A stretch of 64,000 bases of DNA from Roseiarcus sp963823165. Lineage in GTDB: Bacteria; Pseudomonadota; Alphaproteobacteria; Rhizobiales; Beijerinckiaceae. The stretch's first letter is position 1, and every line of letters begins with the position of its first letter. The notes under the pieces were generated by a model that did not search any database, had not been told where the DNA came from, and saw only the letters and a list, made by a program, of their open reading frames with translations. The stretch covers positions 248,001 to 312,000 of the forward strand of contig CAWGKV010000040.1 of the NCBI GenBank assembly GCA_963823165.1, written 5' to 3'. Both the position numbers and the translations under genes were made by a program. This document shows, one piece after another, positions 41,053 to 50,515 of this stretch.

Positions 41053-41505
41053 TCACCGCCGCTTCCGCAGCTCCCGCCGGGCCTCGTCGTAGAGCGCGTT
41101 GGCGATCGCGACGCGCGCGCCGGCGCGGGCCCGCTCGTGCGCCGGCATGCGGTCCGGGTGGTTGCGCCAGACGAAGGCGCGCCAACGGGAGGCGAGCTGC
41201 CGTGGGGTCAAGGCGGCCCCGATGCCGAGTTCCTGCGCGATCGCCGCCGAGGCGTCGCGCGAATCGGCGGTTTCGTCGACCGCGTCCGGCGCCGGCGGCC
41301 CGGGCGGCGGCGCCCGCTCGTCGGTCCATTGCAAAGCGAGATCCCAGCGCGCTTCGCCGCCGCAGCCGGGGTCGGGGCCGAGGTCGAGGGAAGCCGGGGG
41401 CTCCGGCCTCGGCGCCGGCCGGTCCTCGCTCTTCATCGGCGAGCTCCGATCGGCTTCGTCGAGCGCCCGCAGGAACGCCTCGCCTGAGCGGTCGAAGCTC
41501 GCCAT
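41053..41505 (-). CDS. J-domain (DnaJ-like) protein
   Basis: A 150-aa protein with a disordered, proline-rich N-terminal half and a C-terminal J-domain containing RNHPDRM with the essential His-Pro-Asp motif, followed by the IANALYDEARREL helix. The domain should stimulate Hsp70 (DnaK) ATPase. It lacks the Gly/Phe and zinc regions of true DnaJ. The start is taken at the ATG at 41505 because upstream sequence is arginine-rich. The GGDEF gene lies 20 nt upstream on the same strand. Confidence 0.8.
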   Translation of the reverse strand: MASFDRSGEAFLRALDEADRSSPMKSEDRPAPRPEPPASLDLGPDPGCGGEARWDLALQWTDERAPPPGPPAPDAVDETADSRDASAAIAQELGIGAALTPRQLASRWRAFVWRNHPDRMPAHERARAGARVAIANALYDEARRELRKRR

Positions 41506-41525
41506 TTCGCCGGCTCTCGAAGGGC

Positions 41526-42578
41526 TCAGCCGTTTGCCGCGCGAGGCGCATGCAGCTGCCCGTCGGACGGCGATGCCTCGGGGACGATGTCCGCCACCAG
41601 GCAATTCCTTCCCTTGGCCTTGGCGTCGTACAGACGCTGGTCGGCCCGTTTCAGAAGGTCCGCGCCCGTCTCGCCAGGCCGCAGTTTGGCGACGCCGAAC
41701 GAAGCGGTGATTTTTCCCACGCGTTCGCCGTCCGGCTCGATCGTCCAATGTTTGGATTCGAGAATCCTGCGGATTCGGTCGGCGGCCTTGACGGCGTTTT
41801 CGAGGCTCGCGCCGGGAAGCAGGATCGCGAACTCCTCGCCGCCGAACCGCGCCACCCGATCCTCGCTCCGCACGTTCTTGGTCAGGATTTCCGCGAACAG
41901 GCGCAACAGCCGATCGCCGACGAGATGGCCGAAACGGTCGTTGACCAGCTTAAACCGGTCGAGATCGGCGAGCGCAAGACAGAAATCGGCGCCGGCGCTC
42001 CTCGCCTTGTTCAGTTCCTCGGCCAGCGCGGCGTCGAAAAAGCGGCGGTTGCCGATCAGCGTGACCGGGTCGCGCATTCCGGCTTCCTCCGAGCGCTGAA
42101 GCTCGTTTTGCAGCTGCAGCGCCTTGAGCCGCGACTCCTCGAGCTGGTCGCGCAGCGTCGCGAGCTTGTCGCGCATGTCGCGATTGTCCGCGAGCAGCGC
42201 GAGCACGATGTCGTTCACGGGGCCGGCCTGGGGGTGCTTCGACAGGCGTTCGGTCGCGCTGTGCAGCCGCTCCGAAAAGGCGTCACTGTCGGTCAGGTGC
42301 GTCTGGATAAGCCTGGCGATCGAGCGCAGCAGCCGGTCGATCGCCTCCGCCTTCTGGGCCGGATGTTTGGGCTCGCCGACAGCGGCTTGGCGCGGTTCGA
42401 CCCCGATCGCGAGGCCCCCGGCGGCGGCGCCGATCGCACCCGCCAGGAGTAGCTCGAACCAGGGCGTTGCACCGGGGAAGTCGAAGCGTTGAGCGATCAG
42501 CGCCAGCGCGGCAAAGAGGACCAGGCCGAGGGCGCCGACCGCGGCGCGGCGCGAGCGAAGCAGCAAGAGCGCGTTCAT
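41526..42578 (-). CDS. diguanylate cyclase (GGDEF), membrane-anchored
   Basis: A 350-aa protein with two N-terminal membrane helices (about residues 12-30 and 42-60), a coiled-coil linker (about 130-165) and a C-terminal GGDEF domain. The active site is GGEEF at 246-250 with the metal aspartate in ADLDRFK, and an RxxD inhibitory site (Arg237-Asp240) precedes it by five residues. It should make c-di-GMP with product feedback. No sensory domain is evident beyond the membrane segment. Translation from the ATG at 42578; the longer frame upstream is low-complexity. Confidence 0.92.
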   Translation of the reverse strand: MNALLLLRSRRAAVGALGLVLFAALALIAQRFDFPGATPWFELLLAGAIGAAAGGLAIGVEPRQAAVGEPKHPAQKAEAIDRLLRSIARLIQTHLTDSDAFSERLHSATERLSKHPQAGPVNDIVLALLADNRDMRDKLATLRDQLEESRLKALQLQNELQRSEEAGMRDPVTLIGNRRFFDAALAEELNKARSAGADFCLALADLDRFKLVNDRFGHLVGDRLLRLFAEILTKNVRSEDRVARFGGEEFAILLPGASLENAVKAADRIRRILESKHWTIEPDGERVGKITASFGVAKLRPGETGADLLKRADQRLYDAKAKGRNCLVADIVPEASPSDGQLHAPRAANG

Positions 42579-42864
42579 GGGAGCCCCATGTTCCCCAAAC
42601 CGACGCGGTTTGGCCGGGGAGCGCCGCCACGACGGCAAAGCCGCGAGACGCATCCGGCCACCGTACAATTCGCGCCGGCGCCTATCGTGGCGGCTCGGCT
42701 GACCGTCATGGCCGTCTGCGCAGTGAAAAGGACCGATTGATTCGGACAGTGGCAATTTAGCACGCCAGAGTTGCTGCTTCGTAACCGGACCCGGCTGCTC
42801 GGGCGCGTTTACAGCGGAGCGCGGCCTGGATTAAGAGCGTAAGTCCCATGCCGCAGGTTCGCTG

Positions 42865-43179
42865 ATGCCGGTCCTCACGCTCGCCGAGACGCTCGCCATC
42901 GCCGCTCCCGAGAGGGGTCGCCTGGTCGAAGCCGACGAAACAATCCGCGATCTGGCTGCCGCGGTCGAGGAATCCGCCCGGCAGGACGGGCTCGACGGAG
43001 GGCTCGTGTCGCGCGCCCTCGTCGGCGTCATGATCGCGGCGGCCGTCCGTCAGGCGTTCGCCGCCTACCCGTCGATCCCGCGCGAAGAGCTCGCCGATGC
43101 GTTCGGCGCTCTGGTTGCGGAAGCCTTCGAACGGGGGTCGCGGCGCGGAGCCGCGCCGGCGGCGCGCAAGCGCGGTTGA
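42865..43179 (+). CDS. conserved hypothetical protein (104 aa)
   Basis: An alpha-helical 104-aa product (LAETLAIAAPERGRLVEADE, VSRALVGVMIAAAVRQAF) with a basic C-terminus (RRGAAPAARKRG). Good codon bias and an ATG with local AGGT sequence argue that it is real. No recognisable family. It precedes the nitronate monooxygenase gene by 50 nt and may share its transcript. Confidence 0.6.
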   Translation: MPVLTLAETLAIAAPERGRLVEADETIRDLAAAVEESARQDGLDGGLVSRALVGVMIAAAVRQAFAAYPSIPREELADAFGALVAEAFERGSRRGAAPAARKRG

Positions 43180-43229
43180 GCGGCAGGGGTCGATCGGCCA
43201 TCGCCGCGGACGAGAGGGAGACGCGCTTC

Positions 43230-44297
43230 ATGACGGATGGATTCCTTCCTTCGCGGCTGCCGATCATCCAGGCGCCGATGGCTGGTTCGCAAGGCGTCGA
43301 TCTTTGTGTCGCCGTCTGCGAAGCCGGGGGCCTCGGGTCGCTGCCGAGCGCCATGCTGACTCCGGCTGCGCTTCGCGATCAGATCGCTGCGGTCCGCAGC
43401 CGAACCAGCGCTCCCTTCAACGTCAACTTCTTTTGCCATGTTTCGCCGGAGACGGACGCGGGGACAATGGCGGGTTGGGTTCAGGAGTTCGCGCCGGACT
43501 ACGCCGAGGCCGGACTCGACCCGCCCGCGGCGGCGACCGGCCCTGGCCGGACGCCGTTCGACCAGGCGATGGCTGAGGTCGTCGAGGAAACGAGGCCTTC
43601 TGTCGTCAGCTTCCATTTTGGCCTGCCGGACGAGGCGCTGCTCGAGCGGGTGAAGCGCATCGGCGCGAAAATCTATTCTTCCGCCACCAGCGTTGACGAG
43701 GCGCGATGGCTCGACGCGCGCGGGATCGACGCCGTCGTCGCCCAGGGCGCAGAAGCCGGCGGCCATCGCGGAATGTTTCTGACCGACGACGTGGACGCCC
43801 AGCCGGGTCTTTTCGCCCTGCTCCCGCAGGTCGTCGACGCGGTCAAAGTCCCCGTTATCGCGGCGGGCGGAATTGGCGACGGCCGCGGGATCGCGGCGGC
43901 CTTCGTCCTCGGCGCTCGCGCGGCGCAGATCGGCACCGCCTATCTGCTCACGCCGCAGGCGACCACGTCGGCCGTTCATCGCGCCGCGCTCGCTCACGCG
44001 CGCGACGACAGCTCCCGGATCACCAATATCTTCACGGGCAGGCCAGCCCGCGGACTTCTGAACCGGTTCATCCGAGAACACGGCCCGATGAATCGGCGGG
44101 CGCCGCCTTTCCCGCTTGCGGCCGGCGCCGTCGCCCCGTTGCGCGCCCACCACGAAAGGCTGGCGTCAGGCGATTATTCGCCGCTGTGGGCGGGGCAGGC
44201 TGCGGCTCTGGCGCGAGCCGAAGACGCCGGCAGCTTGACCCAGCGTTGGTGGAGCGAGGCGGCGGCGATCCTAAAGGATATCAAACTGGCGCCCTAG
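43230..44297 (+). CDS. nitronate monooxygenase (2-nitropropane dioxygenase family)
   Basis: A 355-aa FMN-dependent TIM-barrel enzyme that oxidises alkyl nitronates. Family marks are PIIQAPMAGSQG near the start, the SFHFGLPDEAL strand, AQGAEAGGHRG containing the catalytic-region histidine, and IAAGGIGDGRGIAAAFVLGA for FMN phosphate binding. A TTG-led frame begins at 43176, but the ATG at 43230 follows GGGAG and fits the family start. Downstream at 78 nt is the DUF1045 gene. Confidence 0.92.
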   Translation: MTDGFLPSRLPIIQAPMAGSQGVDLCVAVCEAGGLGSLPSAMLTPAALRDQIAAVRSRTSAPFNVNFFCHVSPETDAGTMAGWVQEFAPDYAEAGLDPPAAATGPGRTPFDQAMAEVVEETRPSVVSFHFGLPDEALLERVKRIGAKIYSSATSVDEARWLDARGIDAVVAQGAEAGGHRGMFLTDDVDAQPGLFALLPQVVDAVKVPVIAAGGIGDGRGIAAAFVLGARAAQIGTAYLLTPQATTSAVHRAALAHARDDSSRITNIFTGRPARGLLNRFIREHGPMNRRAPPFPLAAGAVAPLRAHHERLASGDYSPLWAGQAAALARAEDAGSLTQRWWSEAAAILKDIKLAP

Positions 44298-44374
44298 CTT
44301 CGCTCGCGCCGCCGAAGGAACTATTGCCCCTCGGGCGTCGACCGTGTCAGAATTCGGCCGGGTCGGGGTCTTCG

Positions 44375-45133
44375 ATGTCTTATGCTCGGTACGCGCTTTA
44401 TTTCACGCCGCCGCAGGACAGCGATCTTTGGCGCTTCGGTTGCGACGTCATCGGACGGGACGCCTGGACCGGCAAATCCGTCGAGACGTTCTCGCCCCAG
44501 GACCAAACGCTCCAGGCTTGGCGGGAACTGACGAGCGAGCCGCGCCGCTACGGCTTTCACGCGACGCTGAAAGCGCCTTTCCGCCTTCGGGCGGACCTCG
44601 ATTTCTTCGACTTGACGGATGCGGCGGCCGGCCTCGCCCGCAAGCTCAGGCCGTTCGACGCTGGGCGTCTGCAGGTCGGCTGCATGCCTGCGGCGGAGGG
44701 GAAGGCGTTTGTCGTATTGAAGCCCGAAGGCAGCGCGACAGAGCTTCATTCGATGGCGGAGAGGGTGGTGCGCGATCTCGATCCAATGCGCGCGCCGCTC
44801 ACGGACGCCGAACGCGGCCGGCGGGTCGTGGGCCGCCTTACGCCGCGCCAGCGCTACTACCTCGACGCCTGGGGCTACCCTTACGTGATCGACGAGTTCC
44901 AGCCCCATTTCACCCTGACGGATCCGATCGAAGATGCAGGCCGCGTGGCGAAGGCGCTCGCGGGGGAGTTCCGTTTGCGGGTCGCGTCGCCCGTGTTGCG
45001 GGTCGACTCGGTGGCGCTGTTCGGGGAGCGGCAATCGGACGGCGTATTCGAGGCGCTGCGCGCCTTTCCGCTCGGCCAGGCGAAACGCGCCAAGCGGAGC
45101 TCGCGGGCCGCGTCGGGCGCCTTCATCGACTGA
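44375..45133 (+). CDS. DUF1045 (2H phosphoesterase superfamily) protein
   Basis: A 252-aa DUF1045 protein, the family that includes the phosphonate-operon protein PhnN/PhnP neighbour with cyclic-phosphodiesterase-like fold. The two H-x-T motifs of the 2H superfamily are present as YGFHATLKAPF and EFQPHFTLTD. It should hydrolyse or ligate a cyclic phosphate, but no phosphonate genes surround it here. Its 3' end overlaps the convergent mannitol dehydrogenase-family gene by 11 nt. Confidence 0.87.
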   Translation: MSYARYALYFTPPQDSDLWRFGCDVIGRDAWTGKSVETFSPQDQTLQAWRELTSEPRRYGFHATLKAPFRLRADLDFFDLTDAAAGLARKLRPFDAGRLQVGCMPAAEGKAFVVLKPEGSATELHSMAERVVRDLDPMRAPLTDAERGRRVVGRLTPRQRYYLDAWGYPYVIDEFQPHFTLTDPIEDAGRVAKALAGEFRLRVASPVLRVDSVALFGERQSDGVFEALRAFPLGQAKRAKRSSRAASGAFID

Positions 45134-46550
45134 CGCTCCGATCGAGCGATGCGGCGGCCGACCAGGTCTCGAATTCGTCGACCGCCCGTCGCGCGCCCCG
45201 GAGATAAAGCGCGGTGAGCGCCTGCGTGACGGGGCGAACGAAGCGCTCGTCGGCGGCGAGATCGGCGCCGAAAATCTCCCGAACCGAGAGCAGCGCCGAC
45301 GCGAGCCGCGTCGCATCGGGCCCGGCGGCGTCGGCGATCGCCTTCAGCCGTGCGGCGAAAGGGTCACGCACGTCGATCGCATGGCCCTGTTCGTCGACGG
45401 CCGTCACGTAGCGCATCCATGCGGCGACGGCGAGCGTGAGCCGCGGAATCGGAGCCCCCGCCGCCAGCCGTTCGCGCGCTGTCGCCAACAGGCGCTGCGG
45501 CAGCTTCTGCGAGCCGTCCATCGCGATCTGCCACGCGCGGTGACGCAGCGCCGGGTTCTCGAAACGCTCGAGGAGTCGCCGCTTGTATTCGGAGAGATCG
45601 CCGAGCCCGTGCGAAGCGAGCGTCGGCTCCGCCTCTTCGTCCATCAGTCCGCGCGCGAAACGCGCGAAAGCTCGGTCGGCCATGGCGTCTGCGATCGTTT
45701 CGTAGCCCGCCAGATAGCCGAGGTAGGCGAGCGCCGAGTGGGCGCCGTTCAAGAGTTTGAGCTTCGCCAGCTCGTAGGGCGCGACGTCCGCGACCATCGT
45801 CGCGCCGCTGTCTTCGAGGCGCGGCCGACCGGCGCCGAAGCGGTCTTCGATCACCCACTGACTGAACGGCTCCGTCACGACAGGCCAGGCGTCGAATGAG
45901 CCGAGCCGTTCCGCGACGCGGCGCCGGTCGTCGTCGGTCGTCGCGGGAACGATGCGGTCGACCATGGTCGAAGGGCAGGACACCGCGTCGGCGAACCATC
46001 GGCCGAGGTCGGGCGCGCGCAGTTCGGCCATCCGCTGCAGCACCCGGCGAACGGTCGCGCCGTTGCTCGGCAGGTTGTCGCAGCTCAAAACCGTGAAGGG
46101 CGCGACGCCGGCAGCGCGCCTGCGCCGCAACGCCTCGACGATGAATCCGGGAGCGCTCCTCGGCGCTTCCGGATGCGCGAGATCGTGCATGACGTCGGGG
46201 TGCGTTTCGATGAGCTCGCAGCGCGCCGGGTCATGACAATAGCCCTTCTCGGTGACGGTCAGGCTGACGATCTTCACGCCGGCGCGGCTCATGGCGCCGA
46301 GCAGCCGTTCCGGATCGGGACGCGCCACGACGAGCTCGCGGAGCGAACCGACGACGGCGAGATCCTCTCGGCCGGGCCCCCGGACAGCGACGGAATAGAG
46401 CCCGTCCTGCGGCTGCAGCGCGTCCCGGGTGTCGGCGGACCGCAGGCTCGCCCCGCAGATCGCCCAGTCCGTTTCCCCCGCGGAGAGCCGGTGGTCGAAA
46501 AGCACCGCTTGGTGCGCGCGATGAAAGGCGCCGACTCCGAGGTGGACCAC
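45123..46550 (-). CDS. mannitol dehydrogenase/fructuronate reductase family protein, 5' frameshift
   Basis: A polyol (mannitol/arabinitol/sorbitol) or hexuronate NAD-dependent dehydrogenase. The N-terminal nucleotide-binding block HLGVGAFHRAHQAVLFD and the catalytic LKLLNGAHSALAYLG (Asn, His and nearby Lys) identify the family. From GTG 46550 the product is 475 aa, but the family N-terminus lies upstream in two frames: NSLPRDVGRPLYDLDAVRVG in this frame without a start codon, and VISVNRLSTTRL in the neighbouring frame with a GTG at 46647. A single-base shift near 46610 probably splits the gene. It sits beside a Smo-like polyol transporter, which supports a polyol substrate. Confidence 0.9.
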   Translation of the reverse strand: MVHLGVGAFHRAHQAVLFDHRLSAGETDWAICGASLRSADTRDALQPQDGLYSVAVRGPGREDLAVVGSLRELVVARPDPERLLGAMSRAGVKIVSLTVTEKGYCHDPARCELIETHPDVMHDLAHPEAPRSAPGFIVEALRRRRAAGVAPFTVLSCDNLPSNGATVRRVLQRMAELRAPDLGRWFADAVSCPSTMVDRIVPATTDDDRRRVAERLGSFDAWPVVTEPFSQWVIEDRFGAGRPRLEDSGATMVADVAPYELAKLKLLNGAHSALAYLGYLAGYETIADAMADRAFARFARGLMDEEAEPTLASHGLGDLSEYKRRLLERFENPALRHRAWQIAMDGSQKLPQRLLATARERLAAGAPIPRLTLAVAAWMRYVTAVDEQGHAIDVRDPFAARLKAIADAAGPDATRLASALLSVREIFGADLAADERFVRPVTQALTALYLRGARRAVDEFETWSAAASLDRSVSR

Positions 46551-46838
46551 GCCGACGCGGACCGCGTCGAGATCGTAGAGGGGGCGCCCGACGTCGCGCG
46601 GCAGCGAGTTCGAGGCGCGTTGTTGATAGCCGGTTCACGCTGATCACCAATTCGATGCAGGACGCCGAGCTTGGCTGCTGGTCCGAAATCGCGCAATCCC
46701 CATTCGCCGATGCGGCGGTAAGCCGCAATGCCGGCGCTTTACGGATCGGTCTTCCCGGGGTAAGCGTGAAACTAACATGCTACCGTCGGCGTGACGGCGG
46801 CGGCGATGTCGCCGGCCCGCGGCCGACGAGGGGGAGGT

Positions 46839-48416
46839 ATGACGCCACAACCCGACGCGGATCGTCCGCAGTCCGTCGCCGAAGAACTCAAGAACATCCC
46901 ACTTTCATCCCGGCCCGTTCTCGAGGCGGTGGGGCTGTCGCGCTCGTTCGGCCCGATCGAGGTCCTGAGCGACGTGTCGATCGGCGTGCGGGCCGGCGAG
47001 GTCCATGCGATCATCGGCGAAAACGGGGCCGGCAAGTCGACGCTGATGAAGATCCTCAGCGGCCACCTTTCGCCGAGCCGCGGCGCGATCAAGCTCGACG
47101 GTTCGCCGGTCGAGCTGAAGGGGCCGGTCGACGCCGAGCGGCGCGGCATCGTTCTGGTCCACCAGGAGATCATGCTGGCGGCGGACCTGTCGATTGCCGA
47201 GAACATGTTTCTCGGGCGCGAGCTGCGGCGCGGGCTCGCCGTCGACGACCGGGAGATGAACCGTCGCGCGGCCGAAGCGATGCGCGTGTTCGGGGTCGAG
47301 GCGACAGTGACCGCGCCGGTTCAACAATTGTCCATCGCGCAGCGCCAGCTGGCGCAGATCGCGCGGGCGCTCACCGTTCCTCACCGGATCGCGATCTTCG
47401 ACGAGCCGACCGCGTCACTGACCCCGGTCGAGACGACCGCGCTCCTCGACCTTATCCGGGAGCTCAAGGCGAAGGGCGTCGCCATTCTCTACATTTCCCA
47501 CCGGCTCGAAGAGGTGAAGGCCGTCGCCGACACGGTGACTGTGCTGCGCGACGGCAAAAGGGTGGCGACGAAGCCGGCGGCCGAGCTCGAACCTCTCGAC
47601 ATGGCGCGCCTCATGGTCGGACGCGACCTTCTCGCCCTCTATCCCCCGCGCCCGACGGTCCCGGCCGGAGAACTTGCTTTCGAGGTCGGCCATTTCTGCG
47701 CGGCCGGCTTTGCCGAGGACGCGAGCTTCGGCGTGCGGCCGGGCGAAATCCTCGGCTTCTCGGGACTGGTCGGGGCGGGGCGGACCGAGCTCTTCGAGGC
47801 GCTGTTCGGCCTTCGCAAGGGCGGCGGGGAAATCCGTCTCGACGGCAGGGAGCAACAATGGCGCGACGCACGCGCCGGCATGCGCGCCGGCGCCGTCTAT
47901 CTGACCGAGGACCGCAAAAGCAAAGGCCTGCTGCTCGAGGAGACCATCGCGACCAACCTGACGCTCGCTGCGCTCGACAAGTTCCAGCGCGGGCCGCTGG
48001 TCGACCGGACCAAGGAGAGCCGCGCCCTCGACGAGGCGATTCAGCGCTTCGACATCAGGGTCGGCGACAAGAACCTCCTCGCCGGACAGATGTCGGGCGG
48101 CAACCAGCAGAAACTTCTTCTGGCGAAAATGATGCAGCTCAATCCGCGGGTCGTCGTGATCGACGAGCCTACGCGCGGAATCGACATCGGCGCCAAGCAG
48201 CAGATCTATCGATTCATCGCCGCGCTCGCGGCGGAGGGCCGATCGGTGATCGTGATCTCGTCGGAAATGGCCGAGCTGATCGGGATCTGCCACCGGATCA
48301 TCGTTATGCGCAACGGCCGCATTGTCGGCGAAGTGTCGGGAGAAGCGATGAACGAGCATGCGATCGTCGTCCTCGCGACGGGGGTGAGCGCCAGCGGGGA
48401 GGAAAGCCGGGCATGA
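46839..48416 (+). CDS. sugar ABC transporter ATP-binding protein (RbsA/MglA type)
   Basis: A 525-aa cytoplasmic ATPase with two fused nucleotide-binding domains. The first has Walker A GENGAGKST and signature-like LSIAQRQLAQIARAL; the second has a degenerate Walker A (GLVGAGRTELFEALFG) and the intact signature MSGGNQQKLLLAKM, as in all RbsA-type carbohydrate transporters. The ATG at 46839 follows GGGGGAGG. Its stop overlaps the permease start (ATGA). First gene of an uptake and catabolism operon. Confidence 0.95.
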   Translation: MTPQPDADRPQSVAEELKNIPLSSRPVLEAVGLSRSFGPIEVLSDVSIGVRAGEVHAIIGENGAGKSTLMKILSGHLSPSRGAIKLDGSPVELKGPVDAERRGIVLVHQEIMLAADLSIAENMFLGRELRRGLAVDDREMNRRAAEAMRVFGVEATVTAPVQQLSIAQRQLAQIARALTVPHRIAIFDEPTASLTPVETTALLDLIRELKAKGVAILYISHRLEEVKAVADTVTVLRDGKRVATKPAAELEPLDMARLMVGRDLLALYPPRPTVPAGELAFEVGHFCAAGFAEDASFGVRPGEILGFSGLVGAGRTELFEALFGLRKGGGEIRLDGREQQWRDARAGMRAGAVYLTEDRKSKGLLLEETIATNLTLAALDKFQRGPLVDRTKESRALDEAIQRFDIRVGDKNLLAGQMSGGNQQKLLLAKMMQLNPRVVVIDEPTRGIDIGAKQQIYRFIAALAAEGRSVIVISSEMAELIGICHRIIVMRNGRIVGEVSGEAMNEHAIVVLATGVSASGEESRA

Positions 48417-49414
48417 CGCAGGCGGTGCACGAGGCGCCGGTCGCGGCGCCGCGCAGGCGCATGAGCGTGAGTGCGGTCGCGCCGTTCGCCGCGCTCGCGC
48501 TGATCTGCGCGCTCGGCGCTCTCGCCAATCCCCGTTTCCTGAGCTTCGACAACCTCACCAATGTGCTGGCGCGCAGCACCTTCATCGCCACGATCGCGGT
48601 CGGGCAGACGCTCGTCATCACCGGCGGCGGGCTCGACCTTTCCGTCGGCGCGATGGCGGCTTTCATTTCCGGCCTGACCATCCTGTTCCTCAACTCGGGG
48701 CTCATCGACAGCATGCCGCTGCTGATCGTCTCGGCGATGGTCCTGACCCTCGCCGTCGGCGCGCTGTGCGGCCTGTTCAACGGCCTGACCACGACGGTCG
48801 GCAAGATCGAGCCGTTCATCGTGACGCTCGGCACGATGGGCATCTTCCGCTCGCTGCTCACCTGGCTGGCGCAGGGCGGATCGATCACGATCAGCAACAG
48901 CGATGTCCGGGCGGCCTATCGCCAGGTCTATTTCGGCGACGTGTTCGGCGTGCCCTATCCGGTGCTGGCCATTGTCGGCGTGGCGGTTGCGGGCGCTTTC
49001 ATTCTTTACGCCACCGCTTATGGGCGGCACCTGCGCGCGGTCGGCTCGAACGAGGACGTCGCACGCTATTCGGGCATCAACGTCGCGCGCGTGCGCACCC
49101 TCACCTACGTGCTTCAGGGCCTCTGCGTCGCGATTGCCGTCATCGTCTACGTGCCGCGGCTGAGCTCTGCGAGCGCGGCGACCGGGCTCGGCTGGGAGCT
49201 GACGGCCATCACCGCCGTCGTCGTCGGCGGCACGCGGCTCAAGGGCGGCGTCGGCCATGTCTGGGGGACGATCGCCGGCGCCCTCATCCTCGAAGTCATC
49301 GGCAACATCATGCTGTTGTCGAACGTGGTCAGCGAATACCTCATCGGCGCGGTTCAGGGCGCGATCATCATCGTCGCGATGCTGGCGCAACGCGGCTTGT
49401 CGCGCAGCCGATGA
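48413..49414 (+). CDS. sugar ABC transporter permease (RbsC type)
   Basis: A 333-aa inner-membrane permease of the BPD_transp_2 family with about ten helices. Characteristic patches are GQTLVITGGGLDLSVGAMAAF, the EAA-like GRHLRAVGSNEDVARYSGIN loop and GGTRLKGGVGHVWGTIAGA. It forms the homodimeric channel for the RbsA-type ATPase whose gene it overlaps, and is followed by its binding-protein gene. Confidence 0.95.
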   Translation: MTQAVHEAPVAAPRRRMSVSAVAPFAALALICALGALANPRFLSFDNLTNVLARSTFIATIAVGQTLVITGGGLDLSVGAMAAFISGLTILFLNSGLIDSMPLLIVSAMVLTLAVGALCGLFNGLTTTVGKIEPFIVTLGTMGIFRSLLTWLAQGGSITISNSDVRAAYRQVYFGDVFGVPYPVLAIVGVAVAGAFILYATAYGRHLRAVGSNEDVARYSGINVARVRTLTYVLQGLCVAIAVIVYVPRLSSASAATGLGWELTAITAVVVGGTRLKGGVGHVWGTIAGALILEVIGNIMLLSNVVSEYLIGAVQGAIIIVAMLAQRGLSRSR

Positions 49415-49472
49415 GGAAAGTCGGAGGCCGGGCCTGTGGCGCGGCCTCCCAGGTGGAGTGGGAGAGAAAAAG

Positions 49473-50411
49473 ATGAAGCGGTTTTTGGTCAGCCTCGCGG
49501 TTGTCGGCCTCCTGGCCGGCGCCGCCCAGGCGCAACAGGCAAAGACGATCGCGGTCTCCGTCCCGACGGCCGACCACGGCTGGACCGGCGGCGTGGTGTT
49601 CCACGCGATGGAGGAAGCGAAAGCCCTGGAAAAGAAATATCCGGGACTGAAGGTGATCGTTAAGACGTCGCCGGATCCGGCCGCCCAGGCGAACGCGCTC
49701 GAGGACCTGTCGACTCAGGGCATCGACGCTCTGGTCGTTCTGCCGCACGACCCGAACGTGCTGACCGACCCGATCCGCAAGGTGAAGAACAAGGGGACGT
49801 TCGTGACCGTCGTCGATCGCATCGCGGACGACCGCTCGATCTACGACCTTTACGTCGGCGGCGACAATCCGGGGCTCGGCGCGTCGGCGGCGGAATTCTT
49901 CAAGAAGGCGATGCCGAACGGCGGCGACATCGTCGTCATCCGCGGCCTGCCGATCCCGATCGACAAGATGCGCGTCGACGCCTTCAACGCGGGCATCAAG
50001 GGCACGAAGATCAACGTGCTCGACAGCCAGTTCGGCAACTGGAGCCGCGACGACGCCTTCAAGGTGATGCAGGACTTCTTGACCAAGCATCCGAAGATCG
50101 ACGCCGTCTGGTGCCAGGACGACGACATGGCGGTCGGCGTATTCGAGGCGATCGCCCAGGCCAAGCGCACCGACATCAAGTTCGTGGTGGCGGGCGCGGG
50201 CGCCAAGGACATGGTGAAGCGGGTGATGGACGGCGACCCGATGATGCCGGTCGACGTGCTCTATTCGCCGACCATGGTCGCCGTGGCGATGGACGTCACC
50301 GCGCTCGGCCTCGAGGACAAGATCCCGGTGCGCGGCGACTACATCCTCAAGGCCTCGCTGATCACCAAGGACAACGCGAAGGACTTCTATTTCAAGGATT
50401 CGCCGTTCTAA
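49473..50411 (+). CDS. sugar ABC transporter substrate-binding protein (RbsB type)
   Basis: A 312-aa periplasmic binding protein with a clear signal peptide (MKRFLVSLAVVGLLAGAAQA, cleavage likely after AQA). The mature part is the Peripla_BP_4 fold (IAVSVPTADHGWTGGVVFHA, ALEDLSTQGIDALVVLPHD, AVWCQDDDMAVGVFEAI). Sugar identity cannot be read. A strong ribosome site (GGGAG) precedes the ATG. A stem-loop after the stop should favour higher yield of this protein than of downstream enzymes. Confidence 0.95.
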   Translation: MKRFLVSLAVVGLLAGAAQAQQAKTIAVSVPTADHGWTGGVVFHAMEEAKALEKKYPGLKVIVKTSPDPAAQANALEDLSTQGIDALVVLPHDPNVLTDPIRKVKNKGTFVTVVDRIADDRSIYDLYVGGDNPGLGASAAEFFKKAMPNGGDIVVIRGLPIPIDKMRVDAFNAGIKGTKINVLDSQFGNWSRDDAFKVMQDFLTKHPKIDAVWCQDDDMAVGVFEAIAQAKRTDIKFVVAGAGAKDMVKRVMDGDPMMPVDVLYSPTMVAVAMDVTALGLEDKIPVRGDYILKASLITKDNAKDFYFKDSPF

Positions 50412-50432
50412 AGGCGGCGCCAACGTGAAACC

Positions 50433-50459
50433 GGGAGGCGCGCGTCGCACGCGCCTCCC
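50433..50459 (+). terminator. intercistronic stem-loop after binding-protein gene
   Basis: GGGAGGCGCG-CGTCGCA-CGCGCCTCCC is a perfect 10-bp stem with a 7-nt loop followed by TTGTT. It lies 21 nt after the stop of the binding-protein gene and 56 nt before the isomerase gene. The T-run is weak, so partial termination or 3'-end protection of the upstream message is more likely than full termination. Confidence 0.65.
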
Positions 50460-50515
50460 TTGTTCTGGCTCGAGTCGAAACGCGCGCAAAAAGGCGCGCA
50501 TGCAAGGAGGGGATC